64,000 nucleotides of DNA. Origin: Acidovorax sp. (GTDB taxonomy: Bacteria; Pseudomonadota; Gammaproteobacteria; Burkholderiales; Burkholderiaceae_C). Under the pieces are notes generated by a model. The model saw nothing but the letters and a program-made list of their open reading frames with translations. It did not search any database and had not been told where the DNA came from. The position numbers were made by a program, and so were the translations under genes. Position 1 is the stretch's first letter. Each line of letters starts with the position of its first letter. Shown piece by piece: positions 1-8,330 of the stretch. The stretch spans positions 186,001-250,000 of the forward strand of contig NZ_JAPUDY010000008.1 of the NCBI RefSeq assembly GCF_027492855.1. The letters run 5' to 3'.

Positions 1-178
1 CCGTGGTGCGCGAGAGGAAGTTGGCGCTGCCGCTGGCGCCAAACAGGCTGCCAGAGCTGCCGCTACCAAAGGCCGCACCCATGTCAGCCCCCTTGCCATG
101 CTGGATGAGGATCAGGCCGATCATCACCAGGGCCGCCAACATCTGCACCGCCAAAATCACGTTCACGATCATGCTCAT
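1..178 (-). CDS. secG: Preprotein translocase subunit SecG (partial, 3' end outside window)
   Basis: The protein begins MSMIVNVILAVQMLAALVMI, followed by a short loop with the SecG-type motif QHGKGADMGAAFG and a glycine/serine-rich stretch ending in SGSANFLSRT at the window edge. This is the usual SecG layout: first membrane helix, cytoplasmic loop, then a second helix that lies outside the window. SecG is the small accessory subunit of the SecYEG protein-export channel in the inner membrane. The gene lies 37 bases downstream of tpiA on the same strand, a common secG-tpiA pairing in proteobacteria. About 59 residues are visible. Confidence 0.9.
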   Translation of the reverse strand, partial: MSMIVNVILAVQMLAALVMIGLILIQHGKGADMGAAFGSGSSGSLFGASGSANFLSRTT

Positions 179-215
179 TCTCTGTTCACTCCTGATTGAA
201 TAGCTCGCCGCAGCC

Positions 216-965
216 TCAACGGGCTGCCGCAATGATTTGCAAAAAGTCGGGCGCCTTCAGCGAGGCACCACCCACCAATCCACCATCGATATCTGGTTGC
301 GCCAGCAACTGCGCGGCATTGGCCGCGTTCATGCTGCCGCCATACAACAAGCGGATGCGGTCTGCATGCTCGCTGGCCGCCGAGAGCTGCGCACGCAGCA
401 CCGCATGCACCGCCTGCGCCTGCTCTGGCGATGCCGTTCGCCCCGTGCCGATAGCCCAGACGGGCTCGTACGCCACCACGATTTCGCTGATGCAATGACC
501 GTTGAGGTGAATCACAGCCGCCAGTTGGCGCTTGACCACGGCCTCGGTCTGCCCCGCCTCGCGCTCTTGCAGCGTTTCACCCACACAAACGATGGGCGTG
601 ACGCCCGCAGCCAATGCGCGCTGCGCCTTCTCGGCCACGGCCACATCCGTTTCGCCGTGGTATTGGCGACGCTCCGAATGCCCAACCAGCGCATAACGCA
701 CACCGAAGTCCTTGAGCATGCCCACGGAAACCTCGCCGGTGTAAGCGCCCGACTCGTGCCGGGACACATCCTGCGCCGCCACAGCGACCGCTGTGCCTGC
801 CGCCAGCACCTGCACCTGCGCCAGATAGGGCGTGGGCACGGCCACGGCAACGTCGCACGCCACGTCGCCCAAACCCGCAATGAGGGCTTTCAACAAGGCC
901 TCGTTGGCGGTCAGACCGCCATTCATCTTCCAGTTGCCTGCGATGAGTTTTTTGTTGCTGTTCAT
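216..965 (-). CDS. tpiA: Triose-phosphate isomerase
   Basis: This 249-residue protein interconverts dihydroxyacetone phosphate and glyceraldehyde 3-phosphate in glycolysis and gluconeogenesis. Diagnostic motifs are all present: GNWKMNG near residue 12 (substrate-binding Lys), VGHSERRQY (electrophilic His), [12 protein letters not shown] (catalytic Glu) and [10 protein letters not shown] (phosphate-binding loop). The start at [16 protein letters not shown] was chosen because the reading frame upstream has no TIM-barrel sequence and overlaps the preceding gene. The length is normal for the family. It sits 2 bases downstream of the quinone oxidoreductase gene and ahead of secG, so the three are probably co-transcribed. 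Confidence 0.98.
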   Translation of the reverse strand: MNSNKKLIAGNWKMNGGLTANEALLKALIAGLGDVACDVAVAVPTPYLAQVQVLAAGTAVAVAAQDVSRHESGAYTGEVSVGMLKDFGVRYALVGHSERRQYHGETDVAVAEKAQRALAAGVTPIVCVGETLQEREAGQTEAVVKRQLAAVIHLNGHCISEIVVAYEPVWAIGTGRTASPEQAQAVHAVLRAQLSAASEHADRIRLLYGGSMNAANAAQLLAQPDIDGGLVGGASLKAPDFLQIIAAAR

Positions 966-967
966 GG

Positions 968-1966
968 TTACCACGTCAAAACAATCTTGCCGATATGCTG
1001 GTTCGACTCCATCAAGGCATGGGCTTGCGATGCATCCGCTGCTGCAAACGTGCTGTGGATGACCGGGCGCACCTTGCCCGCCGCCAACAGAGGCCACACA
1101 TGCTCACGCAGAGCACGCGCAATCGCTCCCTTGAACGCGACAGGACGCGGGCGCAGCGTAGAGCCCGTGATGGTGAGCCGACGCCGCAACACCAGCCCCG
1201 CATTGAAATCGCTCTTGGCACCGCCCTGCACTGCGATGATCACGATGCGACCATCTTCCGCCAGGCACTCCACTTCGCGCGCCACATAGTCGCCAGCGAC
1301 CATGTCGAGCACCACGTCCACACCCCGCCCTTGCGTGATGCGCTTGGCCTCGGCCACAAAGTCTTGCGACTTGTAGTTAATGGCATGGTGCGCACCCAGC
1401 GTCAGGCAGGCGGCGCACTTGTCGTCGCTGCCCGCCGTGGCGATGACCACCGCCCCGAAGGCACGGGCCAACTGAATGGCCGTGACACCAATGCCGCTGG
1501 TGCCGCCCTGCACCAGCAGGGCTTCACCCGCCTGCAGGCGGCCACGGTCAAAGACATTGCTCCACACTGTGAAGAAGGTCTCGGGCAGCGATGCGGCTTC
1601 GACATCACTCATGCCCTCGGGCACCGGCAGGCACTGCGCGACCGGGGCAACGCACCATTCGGCATAGCCACCACCGGCCACCAAAGCGCAAACGCGGTCA
1701 CCGACCCGGATGCCTGCTTCGGCCATGGCCAAAGCGTCACCCGACTCCACCACGCCAGCCACCTCCAGCCCCGGCAGATCCGATGTGCCCGCGGGAGGGG
1801 CATAGTGCCCCAGCCGCTGCAGCACATCAGGGCGGTTGATGCCACTGGCGCGGACACGAATCAACAACTCGCCCGCACCCGCTTGCGGCGCAGGACGCTC
1901 ACCCAGGCACAACACCTCTGGTCCGCCAAAAGACGTGATCTCAACTGCACGCATATTGCGATCCAT
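968..1966 (-). CDS. NAD(P)H-quinone oxidoreductase, PIG3/zinc-free MDR family
   Basis: This 332-residue medium-chain dehydrogenase/reductase has a GroES-like N-terminal half ([35 protein letters not shown]) and a Rossmann half with [20 protein letters not shown]. It lacks the structural-zinc cysteines of alcohol dehydrogenases, and the RPDVLQR...PP segment is typical of TP53I3/PIG3-like quinone reductases. The reaction is NADPH-dependent quinone reduction; the physiological quinone cannot be told from sequence. Two in-frame starts exist, ATG at 1966 and ATG at 1954; neither has a strong Shine-Dalgarno. A perfect 13-bp palindrome (1992-2024) lies just upstream, between this gene and pnp. Confidence 0.88.
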   Translation of the reverse strand: MDRNMRAVEITSFGGPEVLCLGERPAPQAGAGELLIRVRASGINRPDVLQRLGHYAPPAGTSDLPGLEVAGVVESGDALAMAEAGIRVGDRVCALVAGGGYAEWCVAPVAQCLPVPEGMSDVEAASLPETFFTVWSNVFDRGRLQAGEALLVQGGTSGIGVTAIQLARAFGAVVIATAGSDDKCAACLTLGAHHAINYKSQDFVAEAKRITQGRGVDVVLDMVAGDYVAREVECLAEDGRIVIIAVQGGAKSDFNAGLVLRRRLTITGSTLRPRPVAFKGAIARALREHVWPLLAAGKVRPVIHSTFAAADASQAHALMESNQHIGKIVLTW

Positions 1967-1991
1967 AGAAAGTAGAATTCAAGTGATTTTG

Positions 1992-2024
1992 GCTGCTAGC
2001 GCTTTATTGACAAGCGCTAGCAGC
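1992..2024. repeat. Dispersed GCGCTT/AAGCGC palindrome, copy A
   Basis: A perfect 13-bp inverted repeat, GCTGCTAGCGCTT and its complement, is separated by 7 bases (TATTGAC) and flanked by A/T-rich ends. It fills the 84-bp gap between pnp and the quinone oxidoreductase gene. Related copies occur at 28086, 46041 and 48914 and, degenerate, inside two genes. There is no T-run after the stem on the minus strand, so it is not an obvious intrinsic terminator, though it could protect the pnp 3' end. Confidence 0.85.
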
Positions 2025-2050
2025 TACAAAATCAATAGCATTCAAATCGA

Positions 2051-4306
2051 TTAACCAACCACCTGCTCAGACGCACCGTCCGACAGCAGGGATTGCTGTT
2101 GCTGCTGTTCAGCGGGCTGACGGTTGCCGTCACGGCCACCATCGCGACCATGGTCACGACGTGGCTCGCGGTCACCGCGCTCGGCCGGGGCCGGACGGTC
2201 ACTGCCACCAGCGGGGCGCTCGGCCAGCACCTTCATCGACAGCTTGATACGGCCCTTTTCATCGGTTTCCATGACTTTGACCTTGACGATCTGGCCTTCG
2301 GTCAGGTAGTCAGACACCTTCTCGACACGCTCGTGGGCGATCTGGCTGATGTGCAACAGGCCGTCCTTGCCGGGCAGCAGATTGATCAGCGCGCCGAAGT
2401 CCAGGATCTTGGTCACAGGGCCTTCGTAGATCTTGCCGATCTCGACTTCGGCCGTGATCTGCTCGATGCGGCGCTTGGCCTCGTCGGCCTTGGCTGCATC
2501 GGTGGCGGCGATGGTGATAGTGCCGTCTTCCTCGATGTTGATCTGGCAGCCGGTCTCTTCGGTCAGCGCGCGGATCACGGAGCCACCCTTGCCGATCACG
2601 TCACGGATCTTCTCGGGGTTGATCTTCATCGTGTAGAGCTTGGGCGCGAAGTTGGACACTTCGGTCTTGGCTTCGCCCATGGCTTCCTGCATTTTGCCGA
2701 GGATGTGCATGCGCGCTTCCTTGGCCTGCGCCAGCGCAACCTGCATGATTTCCTTGGTGATGCCCTGGATCTTGATGTCCATCTGCAGCGCCGTGATGCC
2801 ACCCGTGGTACCAGCCACCTTGAAGTCCATGTCGCCCAGGTGATCTTCGTCGCCCAAGATATCGGTCAACACGGCAAAGCGGTTTGCATCCTTGATCAGG
2901 CCCATGGCGATACCAGCCACATGCGCCTTCATGGGCACGCCAGCGTCCATCATCGACAGGCAACCGCCGCACACCGATGCCATCGACGAGGAGCCGTTGG
3001 ATTCGGTGATTTCCGACACCACACGCATCGTGTAGGGGAATTCTTCCTTGGTCGGCAGGACAGCAATCAGAGCACGCTTGGCCAGGCGGCCGTGGCCGAT
3101 TTCACGGCGCTTGGTCGAGCCCATGCGGCCCACTTCGCCCGTGGCAAAGGGAGGCATGTTGTAGTGCATCATGAAGCGGTCTTCGTACTCACCCGCCAGC
3201 GCGTCGATGCGCTGCGCATCGCGCTCGGTGCCCAGCGTGGTCACCACCAGCGCCTGGGTTTCGCCACGCGTGAACAGCGATGAGCCGTGGGCACGGGGCA
3301 GCACGCTGCCACGGATTTCGATGGGACGCACGGTGCGCGTGTCGCGGCCGTCGATGCGGGGCTCGCCCGCCAGAATCTGGCTGCGCACGATGCCGGCTTC
3401 GATGTCGAACAGCATGCCTTCAACCTTGACCGCATCAAATTCGACGCCATCGGCCTTCAGTGCAGCCATCACAGCCGCATAGGCTTCGCGGCAAGCCTGC
3501 GTGCGGGCCTGCTTGTTGCGGATCTGATAGGCAGCGCGCAGCTTGTCGTCGGCCAGCGCCACCACCTTGGCGATCAGGGCTTCATCCTTGGCAGGAGCTT
3601 CCCACTGCCACACGGGCTTGCCCGCATCGCGCACCAACTCGTGGATGGCGTTGATGGCCACATTGCCTTGCTCATGGCCGAACACCACGGCGCCGAGCAT
3701 GATTTCTTCGGACAGTTGCTGGGCTTCGGATTCGACCATCAACACAGCGGCTTCAGTGCCCGCCACCACCAAATCCATCTGCGAGTTCTTGCGGGCGGTC
3801 TGGCCGGGGTTGAGGACGTATTCGCCATTGATGTAGCCCACGCGCGCGGCGCCGATGGGGCCGTTGAACGGAATGCCCGAGATGGCCAGGGCAGCGCTGG
3901 TGGCGATCAAAGCGGCGATGTCAGCGTCCACTTCGGGGTTCAGCGACACCGTGTGGATCACCACATGCACTTCGTTGAAGAAGCCTTCAGGGAACAGCGG
4001 GCGGATTGGGCGGTCGATCAGACGGCTGGTCAGCGTTTCGTGTTCGCTGGGCTTGGCTTCGCGCTTGAAGAAGCTGCCAGGGATCTTGCCTGCGGCGTAG
4101 GTCTTCTCGATGTAATCCACCGTCAGGGGAAAGAAGTCCTGACCGGGCTTGGCGCCCTTGGATGCCACCACGGTGGCCAGCACCACGGTGTCATCGATGT
4201 TCACCAGCACAGCGCCGGAGGCCTGGCGGGCGATTTCGCCCGTTTCCATGATGACGGTCTTGTCACCCCATTGGAAAGACTTGGTGACTTTGTTGAAAAT
4301 GCTCAT
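2051..4306 (-). CDS. pnp: Polyribonucleotide nucleotidyltransferase (PNPase)
   Basis: This 751-residue 3'-to-5' phosphorolytic exoribonuclease acts in mRNA decay, alone or in the degradosome. Two RNase PH domains are visible (the second around residues 320-550), then a KH domain with the loop [17 protein letters not shown] and an S1 domain ([19 protein letters not shown]), followed by a low-complexity Arg/Asp/Gln tail. The start [14 protein letters not shown] was chosen over an ATG 33 bases upstream because it is the family N-terminus and has a good AGGAGC Shine-Dalgarno. It follows rpsO in the usual rpsO-pnp order, separated by a terminator and a structured leader. Confidence 0.98.
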   Translation of the reverse strand: MSIFNKVTKSFQWGDKTVIMETGEIARQASGAVLVNIDDTVVLATVVASKGAKPGQDFFPLTVDYIEKTYAAGKIPGSFFKREAKPSEHETLTSRLIDRPIRPLFPEGFFNEVHVVIHTVSLNPEVDADIAALIATSAALAISGIPFNGPIGAARVGYINGEYVLNPGQTARKNSQMDLVVAGTEAAVLMVESEAQQLSEEIMLGAVVFGHEQGNVAINAIHELVRDAGKPVWQWEAPAKDEALIAKVVALADDKLRAAYQIRNKQARTQACREAYAAVMAALKADGVEFDAVKVEGMLFDIEAGIVRSQILAGEPRIDGRDTRTVRPIEIRGSVLPRAHGSSLFTRGETQALVVTTLGTERDAQRIDALAGEYEDRFMMHYNMPPFATGEVGRMGSTKRREIGHGRLAKRALIAVLPTKEEFPYTMRVVSEITESNGSSSMASVCGGCLSMMDAGVPMKAHVAGIAMGLIKDANRFAVLTDILGDEDHLGDMDFKVAGTTGGITALQMDIKIQGITKEIMQVALAQAKEARMHILGKMQEAMGEAKTEVSNFAPKLYTMKINPEKIRDVIGKGGSVIRALTEETGCQINIEEDGTITIAATDAAKADEAKRRIEQITAEVEIGKIYEGPVTKILDFGALINLLPGKDGLLHISQIAHERVEKVSDYLTEGQIVKVKVMETDEKGRIKLSMKVLAERPAGGSDRPAPAERGDREPRRDHGRDGGRDGNRQPAEQQQQQSLLSDGASEQVVG

Positions 4307-4377
4307 GTTCAGCTCCTGTTTTAATAGCTGGTAGCGCACTACCAGATTGGTCTGGAGGGCAATTCAGAACACGATGC

Positions 4378-4427
4378 CATTCCAGTGAAGCTGCCTACCA
4401 GCCGGTGGCGGCAACTCCATTGGAATG
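4378..4427 (-). promoter_or_regulatory. Possible structured pnp leader (long imperfect stem-loop)
   Basis: On the minus strand this segment can fold with an outer 7-bp stem (CATTCCA/TGGAATG), a 5-by-5 internal loop and an inner stem GTTGCC/GGCAGC (one G-U pair) around a 14-base loop. It lies 71 bases upstream of the pnp start, downstream of the rpsO terminator. A second small hairpin (CTGGTAG/CTACCAG, 4328-4345) lies closer to the start. In E. coli the pnp leader forms a long hairpin cut by RNase III for autoregulation; the same role here is inference by analogy. Confidence 0.42.
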
Positions 4428-4462
4428 ACACAGCTTCGCTCTGTTTTGCGACTCCGAAGTAA

Positions 4463-4498
4463 AAAACGCCTGAGCTAGCGGACTAACCCAGGCGTTTT
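4463..4498 (-). terminator. rho-independent terminator after rpsO
   Basis: A perfect 10-bp stem AAAACGCCTG/CAGGCGTTTT encloses a 16-base loop, and on the minus strand it is followed by a run of T (GCGTTTTTTAC). It lies 15 bases past the rpsO stop codon and before pnp, matching the partial terminator commonly found between these two genes. Confidence 0.85.
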
Positions 4499-4513
4499 CG
4501 CATGCAATGAAAA

Positions 4514-4780
4514 TTACTTGCGCAGACCCAACTTGGCGATCAGCGCGGTGTAACGGTCAGCGTCCTTGGCCTTCAGATAGTCCAGCAGCTTGCGACGACG
4601 GCTCACCATGCGCAGCAGGCCACGGCGACCGTGGTGGTCCTTGGCGTGCGTCTTGAAGTGGGGGGTCAGTTCGTTGATGCGGGCGGTCAGCAGGGCCACT
4701 TGCACTTCTGGGCTACCAGTGTCATTGGCAGCACGGGCGTTTGCCTTGACGACTTCGGCCTTGATGGAGGATGCGATCAT
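4514..4780 (-). CDS. rpsO: 30S ribosomal protein S15
   Basis: This 88-residue protein matches S15 end to end: [20 protein letters not shown], then [20 protein letters not shown] and [18 protein letters not shown]15 binds 16S rRNA helices 20-22 and organises the platform of the small subunit. The start [11 protein letters not shown] is preceded by AAGGAAAAAC, a plausible Shine-Dalgarno. It is followed by its own terminator and then pnp. Confidence 0.98.
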   Translation of the reverse strand: MIASSIKAEVVKANARAANDTGSPEVQVALLTARINELTPHFKTHAKDHHGRRGLLRMVSRRRKLLDYLKAKDADRYTALIAKLGLRK

Positions 4781-4890
4781 GTTTTTCCTTGAATGTGGCC
4801 CACCACGAGCAGCGGAGGACCATGGTTTTTACTTGCGCCAGCAGCTGGAACGGCCACTGGCGTGCGTCTTGCACCATGCAAAACCCTCGA

Positions 4891-4896
4891 ATTATA
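4891..4896 (-). promoter_or_regulatory. -10 element of likely rpsO promoter
   Basis: A consensus TATAAT lies on the minus strand about 110 bases upstream of rpsO, overlapping the stop codon of the aminotransferase gene. No good TTGACA is seen at 17 bases upstream, so the call rests on the -10 box and position alone. It would give rpsO its own promoter rather than read-through from the upstream gene. Confidence 0.4.
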
Positions 4897-6106
4897 CCCC
4901 GAGCCAGGTTTTTAGCCGCCCTACCCCCTGCACCAACCGCTCAGGGTCTTTGGAGGCAAAGCACCAGCGCAGCCAACCCTGGGCCTGTGGGCCGAACGCA
5001 TTGCCGGGTGCCAGACCCAGCCCCGCCTCTGCCACCAACCGTTTGGCCACCTCCAGAGAGTCCCCCTGCCCCGCAATGCGGAAAAAGGCGTACATGCCCC
5101 CTTGTGCGGCAGCCACTTCCACGCCCGGCACCGCCCGCAACAGGGGGACCAAGGTGTCTCGGCAATGCTTCAAATGCGCTACCACCCGCGGTGTGATGTC
5201 ATCCGCATGTGCCAACGCTGCCACGCCAGCACGCTGGGTGAAAACGCTGGCGCACGAGGTGTTGAACTCGATCAGCTTGCCCATATGCAGAGTCATGGAC
5301 GGCGGCATGACCAGCCAACCCAGGCGCCAACCCGTCATCAGAAAGCTCTTGGAAAAGCTGTACACCACAACCAGGCGGTCCTCAGGCTCCGCCAGATCCA
5401 GAAAACTGGGCGCACAGCCATTAGGGGTCGCCTCGTAATACAGGCGCTCGTACACCTCGTCCGCCAGAATCCAGGTGCCCGTTTCACGGCAGCGGGCCAA
5501 AATGGCGCGCTGTTCATCGACCGAAAGGGTCCAGCCCGTCGGGTTGTTGGGCGCATTCACCACCAGCAGCCGCGTGCGGGGTGTAATGGCCGCCAACAGC
5601 TCCTGCAGATCCAGCCCCCAGGCGCCGCCCACCTGGGGGCGCAGCGACACACAGCGCAAATTTGCCCCCATGATCCGCGGTTGCGCCGTCAGATTCGGCC
5701 ACACGGGCGTCACCGCCACCACCTCATCACCCGGATCGACCAGCGCCTGCACGGCCAGCATCAACGCATTAACGCCACCCGAAGTCACAGCAATGCGATC
5801 AGCACCCACAGGCCGATGAAGCTGGCTGACATAGGCGGCCAGCCCCTCACGCAACTCCGGTAGCCCGAGGTTGTGCGTATAAAACGTTTCGCCCCGCAGC
5901 AACGAATCAGCTGCCGCTTGACGAACCACATCGGGCGTACCCTCGTCGCTCTCGCCAAACCAGAACGCCAGCACGTCGCTGCGCCCCATGCCCGCATTGG
6001 CGATTTCACGGATGCGGGATTCTTCGAGGTTAAGGAGGGCTTGGCGCATGACAGGATGTGAGTTGACAGATGAGGGAGCAACGCGGTACATCGTACGAGA
6101 TGCCAT
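4892..6106 (-). CDS. PLP-dependent class I/II aminotransferase
   Basis: This protein of up to 404 residues has a fold-type I aminotransferase sequence: NAPNNPTGW (substrate/PLP contact), LADEVYERLYYE (Asp that pairs with the pyridine N and Tyr) and SFSKSFLMTGWRLGW (Schiff-base Lys and phosphate-binding Arg). It probably transfers an amino group between an amino acid and a 2-oxo acid; the substrate is not predictable. In-frame ATGs at 6106, 6091 and 6049 are all possible and none has a clear ribosome site; the conserved sequence begins near LLNLEESRIREIANAG, so the shortest start also keeps the domain. It stands alone upstream of rpsO. Confidence 0.88.
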   Translation of the reverse strand: MASRTMYRVAPSSVNSHPVMRQALLNLEESRIREIANAGMGRSDVLAFWFGESDEGTPDVVRQAAADSLLRGETFYTHNLGLPELREGLAAYVSQLHRPVGADRIAVTSGGVNALMLAVQALVDPGDEVVAVTPVWPNLTAQPRIMGANLRCVSLRPQVGGAWGLDLQELLAAITPRTRLLVVNAPNNPTGWTLSVDEQRAILARCRETGTWILADEVYERLYYEATPNGCAPSFLDLAEPEDRLVVVYSFSKSFLMTGWRLGWLVMPPSMTLHMGKLIEFNTSCASVFTQRAGVAALAHADDITPRVVAHLKHCRDTLVPLLRAVPGVEVAAAQGGMYAFFRIAGQGDSLEVAKRLVAEAGLGLAPGNAFGPQAQGWLRWCFASKDPERLVQGVGRLKTWLGV

Positions 6107-6148
6107 GCAGCCAAGCCCAAAGCTATATACACAAACCCCGAAGAACCC

Positions 6149-6433
6149 ATGCCTGCAACTAACAACAAGACCGCCTCACTTCGCCGATGGTTCGCGGCCA
6201 TCCCTTGCGTATGCATTGCATTGGGCCTGATGGCTATTTCCGAAGAAGCGCGGAGCGCGCCCCAAAAAGACACCGTCAAGACGACAACCAACGCATCGCC
6301 CAAGAAAAAGGGCTCCGCCAAGGTAAAGCATCACCGCAGCCCGTCAGAAGAAAGCGCCGCCGAACGCGATCGGCGTTTATATAGGGAATGCAAAGGGCGG
6401 CCGAATGCGGGGGCGTGCTCGGGGTATACATGA
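6149..6433 (+). CDS. Small secreted basic protein of unknown function
   Basis: This 94-residue protein has an N-terminal region with Arg (RRW) followed by a hydrophobic core (IPCVCIALGLMAI) and a likely signal-peptidase site near ARSA, so it is probably exported. The mature part is rich in Lys, Ser and Thr (SPKKKGSAKVKHHR) and ends in a more structured segment RDRRLYRECKGRPNAG with two cysteines (CKGRPNAGAC). It is divergent from the aminotransferase gene and is followed by a strong terminator. I recognise no functional domain. Confidence 0.65.
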   Translation: MPATNNKTASLRRWFAAIPCVCIALGLMAISEEARSAPQKDTVKTTTNASPKKKGSAKVKHHRSPSEESAAERDRRLYRECKGRPNAGACSGYT

Positions 6434-6480
6434 CGCTGAATTGACACAATCTGACCCAGCCCCCTTCCTGGCCAAGCCAC

Positions 6481-6517
6481 AAATTGGCTTGCTGGGCTGA
6501 GCCGCAAGCCAATTTTT
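6481..6517 (+). terminator. rho-independent terminator downstream of the small secreted protein gene
   Basis: A perfect 12-bp stem AAATTGGCTTGC/GCAAGCCAATTT with an 11-base loop is followed by TT and then C. It lies 47 bases after the stop codon of the 94-residue protein gene. Confidence 0.82.
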
Positions 6518-7060
6518 CTCAAGCTGCACCGTGTTGAATTAGCTCAAATTCGAATGCAGCCGGGCGCTGTTGCATCAGAACAGCCAGACCAAGATTTCAT
6601 CCTTGGCCTGGCAACTCACCAAATTCGCGGCGCCGCAACCCAAACCGATCGCATCACGACCACCAGAAACATCCATACCACGTCGGCGACAACGTGGACG
6701 ATGCTGCCCCACCCAAACAGAGTCTGGCTAGCCAGCTCACCATGAACCCAAAATTAAGAAAATCTAGCGAAGCTGGCAATGGGTGAAGTAGCACGCCACA
6801 CATCTGCAGCAGCATCCGGCGCTGCGCCAAAATCGTTCATACCCAGCAATGCCCCTGGATGAAGGCGAACTTCAGTTCGATGCCTTTGCGAAGTAGGCCG
6901 TCGCCTCTCTCAAAGTGTCGCGCTTAGTCCTCATCCGTACCAAGTCGGCCCGCATTCAAGCCATTTCCCGATTTGTTGGGCGCTCAAAGATGCGCCCGCC
7001 GCTACTCCACAAGCGGCGATATGATCGTCCTGAATGCGGCAACCAACAGTGGTTTTCGGG
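6518..7060. other. Gene-poor stretch; no confident gene
   Basis: No reading frame here looks like a complete protein in codon use or composition. One minus-strand scrap at 6754-6840 reads NDFGAAPDAAADVWRATSPI in a protein-like way but is only 28 residues long, and the upstream sequence changes frame. This suggests decayed coding DNA, but I cannot name a source. No repeats or hairpins other than the terminator at the left edge were seen. Confidence 0.5.
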
Positions 7061-7609
7061 CTACCGCATCACGCCGGCCTGCAGATGCCCCAGCACTATC
7101 ATCACCACTTGGAGTAGCACCAGCACGGCCAGGGGTGACAGATCAATCCCCCCCACCAGCGGAATGATGCGACGAAATGGCCGCAGCACTGGCTCGCACA
7201 GCCGGGCAATGACATCCGCGAGCGGCGACCGCGCCTGCACCCACGACATCACGGCATAGACAATCAAAAGGCCGATCAGCCCCGACACGGCCACCCGCGC
7301 CAGCCCGAACAAAGCCAACCAGGGCAACCAAGCCCACGCCGATGCAGCCCCCATGAGCAGGGTCAGCAGCAAATACTGCGCCAATTGCAGCAGCGCAGCA
7401 GCCACCAGGCTCGATACATCCCAACGCCCCACGGGCACTATCACCTTGCGCAGCGGCAGAATAAGCCAGTCCGTGAGCGCAAAGACCAGCCCCCCCACCG
7501 GATTGGAGAAAGAAATGCGCTGCCACTGCATATACAGACGCAAGAGGCAGGCCCCCGTGAGCAGCCCACCGATAACATCGAGCAGGAAAGAGGCGATCTG
7601 GTAAAGCAT
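7061..7609 (-). CDS. YggT family integral membrane protein
   Basis: This 182-residue protein has two similar YggT modules, each a hydrophobic helix, an R-L-Y/V-M-S/Q-W type motif, a PVGG/PLRP segment and a second helix (LLRLYMQWQRISFSNPVGGL ahead of LTDWLILPLRKVIVP; later VMSWVQA with LCEPVLRPFRRIIPLVGGID). About four membrane segments are predicted by eye. YggT proteins are inner-membrane proteins linked to osmotic stress or, in other phyla, to membrane complex assembly; the role here is unproven. The gene is divergent from the Lon-domain gene. Confidence 0.87.
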   Translation of the reverse strand: MLYQIASFLLDVIGGLLTGACLLRLYMQWQRISFSNPVGGLVFALTDWLILPLRKVIVPVGRWDVSSLVAAALLQLAQYLLLTLLMGAASAWAWLPWLALFGLARVAVSGLIGLLIVYAVMSWVQARSPLADVIARLCEPVLRPFRRIIPLVGGIDLSPLAVLVLLQVVMIVLGHLQAGVMR

Positions 7610-7687
7610 GGATGAGACAAAAGCAATAGAGCGCAGCGAAAGCCGACGGTGTCATGGGATGATAGCGGCCCAAGGTATTTCCCTGTC

Positions 7688-8326
7688 ATGACACGGCTCC
7701 TCACTCTGTCATCCCTGCCGCTTTTCCCCCTGAGCTCCGTCCTATTCCCGGGAGGCGCGCTCGCGCTGCGCGTCTTCGAGGTACGGTACCTGGACATGGT
7801 GCGCAAATGCCACCAAGCTGGCGCCCCCTTCGGTGTGGTCGCACTCACCCAAGGCCATGAAGTGCGCCAGGCAGGCGCACCGGAAGAGCGCTTTCACGAC
7901 ATCGGAACATTGGCCGTCATCGAGCATATCGACTACCCACGGCCCGGGTTGATCACCTTGCAGTGCCACGGCAGCCAGCGTTTTCGGATCACCCAGCGCA
8001 GCCAGTTGTCGCAAAGCTTGTGGATTGCCAATGTGGATCAAGTTGATCAGGACCTGACCGTCCCTGTGCCACAAGACCTCCAAAAGATATCCAATGCACT
8101 AGCTCAAGTGCTGCACACGCTGCAGCAGCGCGATCCAGAAACACTCAATGTCATCACGCCAACCGCTGCGCAACTAGATGACTGCGGCTGGGTGGCCAAT
8201 CGCTGGTGCGAACTGCTCCCTGTACCGCTGGAGCTCAAACAACGACTGATGGAGCTAGACAACCCGCTGGTGCGACTGGAATTGGTGGGGGATGTGTTGG
8301 AGCGGGCAGGGATTGCGCCTCTATAG
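7688..8326 (+). CDS. Stand-alone Lon N-terminal (substrate-binding) domain protein
   Basis: This 212-residue protein consists only of a LON N-domain: LPLFPLSSVLFPGGALALRV, then FEVRYLDMV, and a helical C-terminal half ending LVRLELVGDVLERAG. It has no AAA+ or Ser-Lys protease domain, so it is not the Lon protease. Such proteins are common in proteobacteria and their function is unclear. ATG 7688 was chosen because the LON fold starts directly after it. It is separated from the next gene by only 4 bases, although that gene belongs to a distinct glycan cluster. Confidence 0.85.
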   Translation: MTRLLTLSSLPLFPLSSVLFPGGALALRVFEVRYLDMVRKCHQAGAPFGVVALTQGHEVRQAGAPEERFHDIGTLAVIEHIDYPRPGLITLQCHGSQRFRITQRSQLSQSLWIANVDQVDQDLTVPVPQDLQKISNALAQVLHTLQQRDPETLNVITPTAAQLDDCGWVANRWCELLPVPLELKQRLMELDNPLVRLELVGDVLERAGIAPL

Positions 8327-8330
8327 TCCC

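Noticed and set aside
237-1289. 350-residue open frame antisense to tpiA
   Set aside because: It crosses the tpiA-oxidoreductase junction and has no protein family features.
4328-4345. CTGGTAG/CTACCAG hairpin near the pnp start considered as a repeat copy
   Set aside because: The TAATAGCTGGTAGCGC start is similar, but the right arm does not match the family, so it is mentioned only as part of the pnp leader.
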